A stretch of DNA of 64,000 bases from contig CM029384.1 of the NCBI GenBank assembly GCA_017165825.1, positions 13,665,715-13,729,714 of the forward strand, in the 5' to 3' direction. The notes under the pieces were generated by a model that was not told the DNA's origin, made no database searches, and saw only the letters and a program-made list of their open reading frames with translations. Below, in pieces: positions 14,501 through 24,636 of this stretch; the first letter of the stretch is position 1; each line of letters opens with the position of its first letter. This DNA comes from Hepsetus odoe (Eukaryota; Chordata; Actinopteri; Characiformes; Hepsetidae). A program made the position numbers and the translations under genes.

Positions 14501-17051
14501 TCCCCCTTTTTTTACAGACACGTGGAGTACTTCCATATTTTGCAAACTTCCGTCTCATTTCAGAATTGTCAACGCCGTTTGTGAATCAAAGGTGAAATTG
14601 ACATGTTTTAAAAGCAGATAATCACTTAACAGCATTCTCTGTTCACTCTGATTAAGCTCAGACTAATGCTCGTGTGCATAAAAGTATGACTATTGTGAGA
14701 CCTTCCCTTGGTCCTGTGGTATTTTTCCCTACTCTGGTATGCCTGCTCTAACTAATTAGCCAATTTACAAGCCCTTTTTCACTTGAAGGGAAAACACTAA
14801 ATGTTTAGCACAGAGTTCCCCAAGGACCAGGCCCAGGAATCACTCAAAACTGCTTCTGGGAAAGAAAAAATAATAATACACCTTTTATCTCATTGCATTA
14901 AGGACCGTATGAATTTTTTTCATTATACACTGCTCAAAAAAATTAAAGGAACACTTATTAATTAGAGTATAGTGTCAAGTCAGTTATACTTCTGGGATGC
15001 TGATCTGGTCTGTTAAGTAGCAGAGGGAGTTGTTAATCAGTGTCGGCTGTTTTGGTGTTCATGAAATTAACAACAGGTGCATTAAAAGGGCAGCAATGAG
15101 ACGACCCCAAAAACAGGAATGGTTTTGTAGGTGGAGTCAACAGACATTTTTTCCCTCCTGATCTTTTTTTGACAGCTTTTCAGTAGTTTTGTATTTGACT
15201 AGGGTCGGTGTCACTATGGTAGCATGAGGCGATACCTGGACCCTACAGAGGTTGCACAGGCAGTCCCAAGTCCACCAGAATGGCACATCAATATGTGCCA
15301 TTGCTAGAAGTCTCCCAGCACAGTCTCAAGAGCATGGACGAGAAATAGGCAGTCCCTCTAGGAATGCTGGACAGGGCCATCAGAGGTCTTTAAAGCCATC
15401 AGTAGGAGCATTATCTGCTCCTTTGTGCAAGGAGCAACAAGATGAGTACTGCCAGAGCCCTACAAAGTGACTGCCAGTGGGCCACTGGCGTGCATGTCTC
15501 TGACCAAACTATTAGAAACAGACTTCATGAGGGTGGCCTGAGGGCCAGACATTCTCTAGTTGGCCCTGTGCTCACTGCCTGGCACTGTGGAGCTTGATTG
15601 GCATTTGCCAGAGAACACCAGAATTGGCACTGTGCCTTGTGCTTTTCACAGATGAGAGCAGGTTCACTCTAAGCTACAACATTGTTCAGCATGATCGGTT
15701 TGGTGGTGGGTCATTGTTGGTCTGGGAAGGCATATCCATGGAGGGACACACAGACCTGTACAGGATAAACGATGGCACCCTGACTTCCATTAGGTATCAG
15801 ATGAAATCTTTAGACCCATTGTTAGACCCTTCGCTGGTGCAGTGGGTTCAATGCCAGGCCTCATGTGGCAACAGTTCCTAGAGGATGAAGGCATTGACAC
15901 CAATAACTGGCCTCCATGCTCGCCTGACCTAAATCCAATAGAATCCAATACATCTCTTGGACATCATGTTGAGGTCCATCCAACGCCACCAGGTTGCACC
16001 TCAGACTGTCCAGGAACTCAGAGATGCTCTGGTCAGGATCTGGGAGGAGATGCCCCAGGACACCACCCAACCTCTCAAAAGGAGCCCTGACGTTGTCAAG
16101 CATGCATACAAGCACGTGGAGGCCATACAAACTACTGAGTACCATTTTGAGTTGCTGCAATGATATTTCAGCAAATTGGACTATCCTGCTGCATCTGTTT
16201 TTCAGTTTGAATTTCTTGGTGACTTTGAATTAAGCCCTCTGTTGGTTGATAATTTTCATTTTCATCAAATAATGTAGCCTCCTTTTGTTCCTAACACATT
16301 ACCCATTCCATATCAGTATGGATATCCAGCATGATTTTTTAATTTTTTTTTCCAATTGAGATCTAATGTGTTTTCAAAGTGTTCCTTAAATTTTTTAGGG
16401 ACAATGTGACCATTTTTGGTATTATAACGATACTATATTTTATTTAACTTTGTGTTTCTTTTAAACAAAAATGAAAAAATATCAACAAAAAAACCTCCTT
16501 CTACAATGATTTTCCAAACCAGTATGTTATCAAAGAAGCACTGCATGTCGCACCTACATTGCCTTGGTGGGTGTGATGGAGTAAGCATGCAGAAGTTTGC
16601 TGTTTCTATTCTATATTTATTTAAATTTTCTTTTTAAAAGTTTTATCTGATACCATAGAGTTATCTGAAGTATGACCATAATTTTATCCACATTCTCCAC
16701 TCTCTTCACATTTTCTCCAGATGGTTTTTCGATGTGCTTGCCTACCCTCGCTCTCACCGGCTGGTTGTGGCTAATGGGGTGGCCATGGCAGTGGCCTTCT
16801 TCCTTGTGCGGATTGCTGTGATGCCCCCTTACTGGGCAAAGGTCTTTGGCACATTTGGCACACCAGCCTTCGAGAGGTTGGGCCTGGGGGCCCAGGTGGC
16901 CTGGATCGTCTCCTGTGTGTGTCTAGATATACTCAATGTGGTCTGGATGTACAAGATCGCCCGGGGCTGCTACAAGGTCATCACTGGCTCAGGTGGCAAG
17001 AAGAAAGGTGACAAGGCCCAGCCGAACAACATTAACAACCATACAGACTGA
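4388..17051 (+). CDS. tlcd4: TLC domain-containing protein 4 (TMEM56 family), six coding exons
   Basis: A multi-pass membrane protein of the TRAM-LAG1-CLN8 (TLC) family; its biochemical role is not settled. Coding exons: 4388-4533, 6452-6541, 14146-14204, 14298-14392, 14518-14591, 16721-17051. All introns are GT-AG and the phases join to 795 nt (264 aa; human TLCD4 is about 263). Landmarks are EWNSR at the exon 1/2 junction, [20 protein letters not shown] at residues 111-130 with the paired His118-His119 in the centre of the TLC domain, and [13 protein letters not shown] near 145-158. Hydrophobic segments lie near residues 9-27, 52-70, 84-104, 113-131, 169-186 and 207-231. The C-terminus is short, polar and basic (GGKKKGDK). 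The ATG has G at -3 and +4. The product is read with confidence, but which teleost paralogue (a or b) cannot be told here. Confidence 0.93.
4534..6451 (+). other. tlcd4-like intron between coding exons 1 and 2
   Basis: AT-rich intron with one SINE-B copy at about 5066-5235. Nothing else recognisable. Confidence 0.6.
5066..5235 (-). mobile_element. SINE family B copy
   Basis: Carries the reverse complement of the family-B tail (GCTCTTATCC...GCGACTTCCA, then ACTACAGGGACA) and, at its right end, a degraded tRNA-like head. The family is defined by the well-kept copy at 62502-62702. Confidence 0.75.
7291..7540 (-). mobile_element. SINE family A copy
   Basis: A near full-length antisense copy. 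On the plus strand it starts with the tail (AAGTGAAAGTGAC, TTGTCATTGC), passes ACCTCAGGGCGACC, and ends with the tRNA-like head: B-box complement GGGGTTTGAACCCC and A-box complement CTAACCACTAGGCCACCGCT. Confidence 0.9.
8090..8139. repeat. (TATC)n microsatellite
   Basis: About twelve uninterrupted CTAT/TATC units within the large tlcd4 intron. Confidence 0.98.
8427..8512. repeat. Compound CA / CT microsatellite
   Basis: An ACAC run, a CTCT run and a second ACAC run in succession. Confidence 0.95.
9421..9590 (-). mobile_element. SINE family A copy, diverged
   Basis: An antisense partial copy. It has TCTGCATTTAACCCA, TACCTTGTTCGAGGATACCTGA, TTGAACCCACAACCCTCCGATCATG and then a degraded head ending in CTTGACCACCACCTCCCC. 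Confidence 0.75.
10140..10505 (+). mobile_element. Tc1-type transposon fragment
   Basis: The encoded peptide starting [15 protein letters not shown] resembles the N-terminus of a common fish Tc1-like transposase ([15 protein letters not shown] type). The frame breaks repeatedly, much of the middle is missing, and it ends near GGAAGAATGTGGCCTGATC. A SINE-A fragment adjoins it on the right. A related element sits in calponin intron 2. Confidence 0.75.
10508..10659 (+). mobile_element. SINE family A fragment lacking its head
   Basis: Begins at GGGTTGCCCTGAGGTATCC and runs through CACTGCTCCCCGGGCAC to GGGTTAAACGCAGAG and TTGTTGTGGTTCACT. The tRNA-like head is absent. Confidence 0.75.
14592..16720 (+). 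other. tlcd4-like last intron
   Basis: Filled mostly by the Tc1-type element at 14936-16402. It ends with a pyrimidine tract and the acceptor TTTTCTCCAG at 16720. Confidence 0.7.
14936..16402 (+). mobile_element. Tc1/mariner-type element, degenerate
   Basis: The left end has CACTGCTCAAAAAAATTAAA then GGAACACT. The right end has the inverse AGTGTTCCTTAAATTTTTT but lacks the last bases. Inside is a broken transposase frame: [13 protein letters not shown] near 15223, [11 protein letters not shown] near 15645, [20 protein letters not shown] near 15680, and [20 protein letters not shown] near 15880 (the conserved SPDLNP of DDE transposases). Multiple stops and frameshifts show it is dead. Confidence 0.9.
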
Positions 17052-17826
17052 AGTTAAAGAAGAGAAGGAGGATGACAGAAGATCGAACGGAGAGCCAGTG
17101 GTGTTATGGCCCATGATTTTAGAAAAGTATTCTCCCCTAATGGATCAGAAAATGGTAAACTGCTACCTATTTGCCATTGTGTTCTGAGAAAAAAGACTGA
17201 ATTCTTAGTTTCACTCATGGACAATTAGCAGAATCTACAAATTCAAGCAGTGTTTTCTCCAAGTTTCTTTGTGGCTCTAATCACCTGCCTGGGTTGGGGA
17301 GCATCAAGTAAGTGGCCTCATGGTAAAAAACATCTACAAAAGTGTACAGTGCAGAATTTTTGCTGATTTAAGCCACAGTCAAAGCCCAGGCCAATCAAGT
17401 GCCTCAAAAAGGACAAGCAATAGAACATGGAGTTAGACATGAAAAGTTGGCCATTATTTGGAAACTGATTCTCATAGCTCTCTAGCGAAGCTTTTCCTTG
17501 TCCGTGATCTGGAGAGATGTGCCACCTTCTATCAAGAACAGGCTTTAAGAGGTCTTCCTGTTTCCTGTATACGATGAACACATACACCACTGTGCCTCTC
17601 ACCCACAGGTTTTGGAGCATTTCTCTTCAGACCTCACCCAAGCAGTGTTTTTGGATGAAGCATGCTGTTTTCGGTAGCTTAAAGCATCTCCACTTTTTGA
17701 AAGCTGCTCTGTTCGCCCTTCCTTATCTTCTTATCACCCCTCCCTTGAAAACCACGAATGGCTTACAGCTCGTCTTAACTTCACTACGTCCACAACCCTG
17801 GACTGATTAATCCATCCATCAATAAA
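17052..17826 (+). terminator. tlcd4: tlcd4-like 3'UTR with candidate poly(A) signal
   Basis: Non-coding sequence after the TGA at 17049-17051. The first canonical AATAAA downstream is at 17821-17826, giving a 3'UTR of about 0.8 kb. No transcript evidence is available here, so later sites are possible. Confidence 0.45.
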
Positions 17827-18698
17827 ATCTCATTTCTACCTCTCTTCCCTCTCATTGAGGTTTTTATGAGTGTGCCATGCACTGAAATGGACACTGCAGT
17901 ATCTCAGTATGGAGTGATGTTCAGTCATAATCCACCACCATGAAAAAGAGAGTCCCCACATTAAGTATTACAAACCTCCTGTATTTATTCACTATTGTCT
18001 CTCACATACATGAAAAAGTGAATGAGAAGCATGCTGCAGGTGCCTTCTCCAGTTTTACAAGGTGCTCATTTCACATGGATGTACCCTGCAGGCATGGTAT
18101 TATCATGCTTGTAACGCCTATGTAGATGCATTCGATGGTACTGATTGAAGTGAAGAGTAGCTACGGGAGATAGAAGCTTCTCCAGACTTTCTTTTCAGGC
18201 CAGTGCTGTTAACTGTTTCTTTCCATTCACTTCAGTAAGACATTTGTAGTGAAAAAAAGTTTTTAATGGTTAGCTCCACATCAGCTCACCATTCTTCTGG
18301 AGCTCCTCAAGCTTCTGTCTCTCCCTGCTAGTCTTCTGCACTCATCTTCAAACCTATAATCAGGATTCTTCACAGCTTCCGAAGAACTGGAGTTAACTCA
18401 ATTTGTAATCTCTCAGAATCTGTTTTTTTTTCTCCTGTTCATTAGTACACTGTATGCCTCATTATGTGACTTTTTTTTTATGTCAGAAAGAGAAGTTAAG
18501 TTTTTTAATTGTTTGTCCTTTGCGGAATCGTCCTGTGTGGTGCTTCTGTCATTGGAACGCAAGGCTTGTGCACAGACACAGACTATGCCCTTTATTCTGA
18601 ATGTATTCAGTATGGAAGCACAGATCTTTGTTTTTCCATGTGTATATGCTAAAACCGATACTTTAGCTTATGTTACACTTGAGCATGAACATTGCCTG

Positions 18699-18699
<1 letters not shown>

Positions 18700-18751
<52 letters not shown>
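18700..18751. repeat. (TA)n microsatellite
   Basis: About 25 uninterrupted TA units. Confidence 0.98.
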
Positions 18752-18754
<3 letters not shown>

Positions 18755-19908
18755 CAGGCAGGCAGGCTCAACAGCTTCTCTGTGAAAATATTGTTCTGAC
18801 AGTTTGCAGATGGCATGAATTCTGAGTTATGGTACAAAAGAAACTTTACGTCTCAAACATGTCCCCTTTTACCCTTTAAGATGCAAGTATTATGGTACAT
18901 GACTAGTATTTAGGTCAGTGAACACCAGGACTCCTCAATGTGAACACTGGCAAACCATGGCCTATGTTGAAATTGGTACATTACAGACAAATGAGTGCCT
19001 CCACTCAGCTCATTATCTTGATACAATGGAAATATGTGGCATTACAAGATTTTTCACACTCATAAACTTGCTGTTTCTCTTACTATTAAGTGCAGTGCTA
19101 TTTTCCTGCCAAGTTGGCCTATTACACAAGAGTCAATCCATGCTGGAGCCAGTATTTTTTTCAAAAACCAGGTAGAGCTCCTGTAATGAATGTTAATGTT
19201 TTTTTGTTTGTTTTTTTTTTTTTTGTTTGTCTGTTTTTTAGCCTGTTTGGGATTGTACGTGACCGACCACTCACAAAAATAGGAGAAGGCCTTGATAAGT
19301 AGGGCTGGGGGATGGGCATTGTGGGAAAAGTAGTTTATTGCCTTATGTCCACATCTGCCACTATCCAAATACTCTTCCAGGCCTTCAATAATTAAAGCTG
19401 TGAAAAGAAAAGTTTTATTTTTTGGAAGGTTTGGATATTTGAGTGGGGAAAATGGATTTTGTATGTGTAATTACAATGTAATTATGTAGAGAGACGCTTT
19501 GTGGAATGAATTATGGCTTATGGTCCATGTGAATGAAGGGTGCAAGAAGGTTAGCACACACAGTATAACATTAAAAAGCTGTGGATATGTGGGTTTAAGC
19601 ATGTACACATTCTTTTTCATTGGATCTTTGTTTGAAGGAATAGCAAGTTGAGCCACTTTGACTGGAAAATCACAGCAAATGACAGCTAAAGATACTGTAA
19701 TTTTCTGTACAATAATAGACAATGCATCAATGAAATGAAACTTTTTCTAGCTTTTGGACTGTAGTATTGTAAGTCAGTTGTGTGTATTTGCACAGGCATG
19801 CAGTTTGTTTCTTTTTTCCTTGGGTGATATTTGATAAGGGTTGATCATATATGAGCACATGTTTCTTAAGTGTGAAGATGGCCCATTGCCATTTCAGTCT
19901 CTGCTTTG

Positions 19909-19992
19909 AATATATATATATATGTGTGTGTGTGTATATATATATATATACATACATATGTATATATACATACACATACATATGTATAAATA
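19909..19992. repeat. TA / TG / CATA compound microsatellite
   Basis: Alternating purine-pyrimidine tract: TATATA, then TGTGTG, then TATATA, then CATACATATG units. Confidence 0.95.
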
Positions 19993-22003
19993 TGTATGTG
20001 TATGAAGACATACATATGTTTTCTTTACCTTTGTTTCTTCTGTAATTTTAGAAAGCAAAATCAATGAAATGCTGTCATGCTGCATGAATACAAAGAAGCC
20101 TAATATATGACAAATCGGTACTGATCAACTTGTCTTGTTGATTTTTCGTGTTGTGCTATGTCATGGCCAGTCTCATTCCGATATCAAAAAAATCAGAAAA
20201 TGTAGGAGGGGAGGTAGAAAGGAGGTAGGGAGATAGAAACTTAAATTTACAGGCAAAATGCAAGGAACATGGACTAACTCCAGCAATAATAAGATAAAAT
20301 AATAAGTAATAATTATAATGGATGAGAATATAATGATTAATATAGCCCAATCTTACTGTTTCTCATTCTGCTTTTCAGTAAGTACCTCCTTTTATTTAGT
20401 CTTTTAATGCAATACCATGTATATTTCCCAGTTGATTTTAATGTGAAATTGTCCACTACAGGGAGCCTATGTTTCAACACTTGTATAGCATGGCCACGAC
20501 ATGTCCTAGCACCAGTTGAGTCTTACTTGAAAGTGTTGCTCGTCAATAAATTTGAGGGCATTGCAACTGGAGTTTGTTGCCTCCGTGTCTTGTTTTTTCA
20601 TCTGCAGTGCTATCACCTTCAAATTTAAAGCCTTACTGAATGATGACGCCAACTAGTAATAGTAGCCTTCGGTTTGTGCTTGAACATTGTCTGTGTATGT
20701 CAGTCAGGACCAAACCTCCTGCATTTTGCAGCCCCAAAAAGTGATTAAATTTATCATTGCACTAAAAGCAGTAGAAGACCACTTTAACATCATAAACCAT
20801 TTGTTGACATTTTTCTACTGTGATTATTTAGCTATTAATGTCTGTTGGCTTTACTTAAGTACGTGTCTCTAACATGGATATTTAAGCCCAAAGTATTGCT
20901 CTTTGGCTCCTTAAATGCCTAGTTCCACATTAAGGGTGATTAAACAGCTCTCAAGCTGTGGTCCAAAGTCAGATGTTTACCTAATTGTGATTTTAATTGA
21001 AGATTCATGGAAGTCAGATTAATTGAGCAACTGTCAACTGCTGTGGGGAATAATTGCAGCAAGAAAATGTTGCTTTCAGCAGACTACTGATACTGCTAAG
21101 CATGTCACATTTGCCATCACTCCCATAAATCTCAGACATGAGGAATGTATGGCAATGATGACAGGCAGTTTGATTTTAACTGTAGGTGTTCACACCATCG
21201 GCAGTGTTATGTGCAAAATGGCCCTGTAGCCAATTTAGGACATGCACTTAATCCTTTGTTTATATGTGTGTGTTCATGCCCCCTTGTTAGCCTATGAATC
21301 AACAGGACAGAGAACCTTAAAGCAATTTGATGATATCACGCATTCCCTCGGGTCCACCCCTGAATAGTCCACTTGCGTCTTCTCTTTAAACTCCTTTTGT
21401 AGACTTTTAACATTTGTAATATACTACATGCAAAGCATTTCACTTCACATGACTGACTACAGGCTAATACAGTCACTACAAATTCGATTTCCTTTTCTTA
21501 TATAACTTTGGCTTTGAGAAAGCTGGATTCTAGAGACTAGTTCTAGAGAAGGTCTTTTGTTTGTGTTCACATGGGTTTTTTAAAATGTCTCTTCAAACGC
21601 TTCACCACCATCCAAGAGTCTGAAATCACTGTTTAAAAGAGAAAATCCACAGATTTATTTCAAAATTAAATAATTATTTAATCATTAACCCTTAAACTTT
21701 CAGAGTGTTTCATGGGCAATGTATAATGTTCAAGTCATTCACAGCAGTGGTAAAAGGGAAATGTCTGGAAATGTAACTTAAATATGGTTAAAGCTGAACC
21801 TAAGCATTTTCTTTAAACGCACACCTGACGGAAAGGTACTTGCAAGGTGCTGAAAGGCCAATTTTATTCCCAGTGAGAGCTCAGAAGACACATTTAGGTT
21901 AACTTTTTTTGGACTGAAAATAAAAATCCTATTGTTTTTCAGTGTAAAGACATACGCCCTGGTTAGATTCTCTTTAATAATTTCTATAAGTCACATGATT
22001 TCA

Positions 22004-22221
22004 GGACAGCGGTGGCCTAGTGGTTAGGGCATTGGCCGCATGATTGGAGGATCGGGGGTTCAAACCCCTTCCTGATAGGTTGCCTTGAGGTACCCTTGAG
22101 CAATGTGCCATCACGCTCCTCCCTGCAATGGGCTGGCGACCTGTCCAGGGTGTGTGAGCTGGGATGGACTCCAGCGCGACCCCGCTTGGGACAAGCGGCA
22201 GAAAATGACTGACTGACTGAC
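22004..22221 (+). mobile_element. SINE, family A head with an alternative tail
   Basis: The head GACAGCGGTGGCCTAGTGGT and the B-box GGGGTTCAAACCCC are those of SINE-A. After TACCCTTGAGCAATGTGCC the sequence switches to a different body: GGCTGGCGACCTGTCCAGG, GTGAGCTGGGATGGACTCCA, GACAAGCGGCAGAAAATGAC, ending in a GACT/ACTG tetranucleotide tail. The copy at 27419-27605 has the same junction. Confidence 0.85.
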
Positions 22222-22537
22222 TTAAATAATCTAATTTCCTCTCTCTCGCTCTCAAATATTAAACATTTAAATCCCCTCAGTTTGTTAACCCTTAAAAACT
22301 TAATCGGTATATTGGAACCAGTATCGCTTTGCAACATGGTTCAAATATGAGGTTAGTTCCAACAAATGTTGGATGGTGTAAAAAGTGTACTGGATAAAAG
22401 TAGATGTAGCTGAGTCTATAGTCACAGAAAAGCTAAAGAACATTGAAAATTAAGTCCCACCACATTGAAAATCTGGAATGCATTACATCTGAAATTAGAT
22501 CAAACTGCTGGGCAGACAATCGCTCAATGACAATGTA

Positions 22538-23096
22538 CAGTACTGTGCAAAGGTTTTAGGCAGGTGTTAAAAAATGTTGTAAACCAAGAATGCTTTCAGA
22601 AATGGAAGTGTTAATCATTTATTTTCATCAATCAACAAAATGCAGTGAATGAACAAAAGAGAAATCTAAATCAAATCAATAATTTGGTGTGACCACTCTT
22701 TGCCTTCAAAACAGCATCAATTCTTCTAGGTACACTTGCACAAAGTTTTTGAAGGAACTCGGCTGGTCGGTTGTTCCAAACATGACTGTGTTTCAACCTA
22801 CCTGTGACATTGATGATCATCAGCACCTGTTTGGTAAAACTGGTTGATCATACACCGACTATAATCCTACACAATCCCTGACTTTGTGCAAGTGTACCTA
22901 GAAGAACTGATGTGGGTTTGAAGGCAAAAGGTAGTAACACCAAATATTGATTTGATTTAGATTTTTCTTTTGTTCGCTCACTTTGCATTTTGTAAATTGA
23001 TAAAAATAAACAATCATTATTTATATTTCTGAAAGCATTCCTTGTTTACAGCATTTTTTCACACCTGCCTAAAAAGTTTTGCACAGTACTGTATAT
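22538..23096. mobile_element. Tc1-derived element with long inverted repeats
   Basis: The left end ACAGTACTGTGCAAAGGTTT and the right end (AAGTTTTGCACAGTACTGTA) are inverted copies. Inner segments also mirror each other over roughly 200 bp: the left half has AAGAATGCTTTCAGAAAT and CTTCTAGGTACACTTGCAC; the right half has ATTTCTGAAAGCATTCCTTG and GTGCAAGTGTACCTAGAAGA. There is no transposase frame, so it looks like a non-autonomous foldback derivative. Confidence 0.85.
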
Positions 23097-23564
23097 TGGT
23101 CATTACAGTAAATTATTTTTCAATTAATAATTTCTTCTTGCTCCCAAAGCACTTGAAATAGCCAAGAGAATATTTAAAAATATTTTCTGGTATTCTGTCT
23201 TTCGTATGATCTTGCTACTTTATTCTGTCTTGTTTATAATAATCTCCACTGTTATTATTGTATAAAAATGATGATAATTAATATGACCATCTTCCAAAAC
23301 AATGTCTGGCCACCCACAGCTTGGACTGAATGAATGGAATGCTAAAATAGGGATAGAGGGAAGAAGTAAAGGTAGAATGAGAAAGAGAGAGAGAGGTAGA
23401 GGAGGATTGTGTGTGAGGTATCGGCCAGAACCTGATTGAATCCAGCCCTGTGGTGTGCACTCCCGGTCAATGGGCTGGGTCAGAGACGCTGTGCGTCTGC
23501 ACTGCTTTTACCAAACATGGTCACATACTGCATCACAGTCTCAATGAAAATCTGCTCCACCAAA

Positions 23565-23591
23565 CACACATACACACACACACACACACAC
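23565..23591. repeat. (CA)n microsatellite
   Basis: ACACACA run within an ACACATACACAC context. Confidence 0.9.
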
Positions 23592-24305
23592 ATTTACAGA
23601 CTCACTGCTACACACTGAATCCTTCACATCACAGGCCCCCAGCATTTTCACAGTCAGAGCTGATCTGTAAATTTGCTCTATGACACAGGTATGCGTCATG
23701 CTGAATTTCATCACTCTGATGTTTTTCATAAGAGTGATCTGCCTTTAAATCCCACAATAAAGCTTTCCTTGAGAGGTGCATTGTTTTTCACAGTACCCTC
23801 ACTCATAAACTTTCAACAAACCATGTAACTGACAGTGATCTGATCCGAACTGTGCCAGAAACTACTGGCACTGGAAAAGAGGCTGTTAATCACACATACA
23901 AACTGCACTTTTCCTCAAATTTAGAGACAGGAATTACACTACTAATCATTGCTACTGCCCTGAAGAGTGAAGAGAAAACATCATGGCAAGGGGTGCTGGT
24001 CATTTTGTTTGAAACAACATTATGCAATGTATAGCTTATTATAGAAAGTGTCAGGTCACTACTTTAACTTTTAAAATCATATTAATCTGTACTTCAGTCT
24101 TATTGTGTATGTTAATATGTTTATAGAATGAATGTAATTCAATTTCCAGTCAGTCTTAAGAAGCCCTTAATATTCTTGTAATATGGTTTTTAAGAAGTAA
24201 AAAAAGGATACTTTTTAAAAACCTCCATGGCAGGCAGCATGGAAATAAAAATGAATAACTTTATAAAGATATGGGAATGGACAAAAATCAAATTTTTTTA
24301 CATGA

Positions 24306-24440
24306 GAAATCCAATCATCCATCCATCATCTTCAACACTTATTCTGACCAAGGATGTTAGGGATGCTAGAGCATACCTCATTGTTCATAGGGTCAAAGAC
24401 ATAGAAACACTCTAGAAGGGTCACCAGTTCATCACAGGGC
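24306..24440. mobile_element. Dispersed repeat C fragment
   Basis: Starts CATCCATCCATC and contains AGGGTCACCAGTTCATCACAGGGCAAT-like text (split by mutations), typical of a repeat family shared with 33001-33170 and 35483-35812. Class assignment (LINE-tail or SINE) is uncertain. Confidence 0.5.
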
Positions 24441-24602
24441 AATTAATTTTTTATTCAGTAAAATGTGTTTTTAAAGGCCTGTGTCCTACATGTTTCTGTA
24501 TTTTCCCCCAAAATTTTTATAATGTGTGGTTTTGTGTACCAAACACAATTCAAATCAGATTTTCTTCCCAACTGGCTCCTCTGTTTTGTGCTCCATTCAC
24601 TC

Positions 24603-24636
24603 CAGTCCCTAACCACTAGGCCACCACTATCCCTCT
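24603..24636 (-). mobile_element. SINE family A head remnant
   Basis: A short antisense piece, CCCTAACCACTAGGCCACCA, matching the A-box side of SINE-A. Confidence 0.65.

Larger units (their letters stand above)
17827..22003. other. Intergenic, no gene recognised
   Basis: AT-rich, with a (TA)n tract at 18700-18751, a TA/TG/CATA tract at 19909-19992 and T-rich runs near 19200-19225. Short open frames here show no recognisable domain and start or end in simple sequence. Confidence 0.6.
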
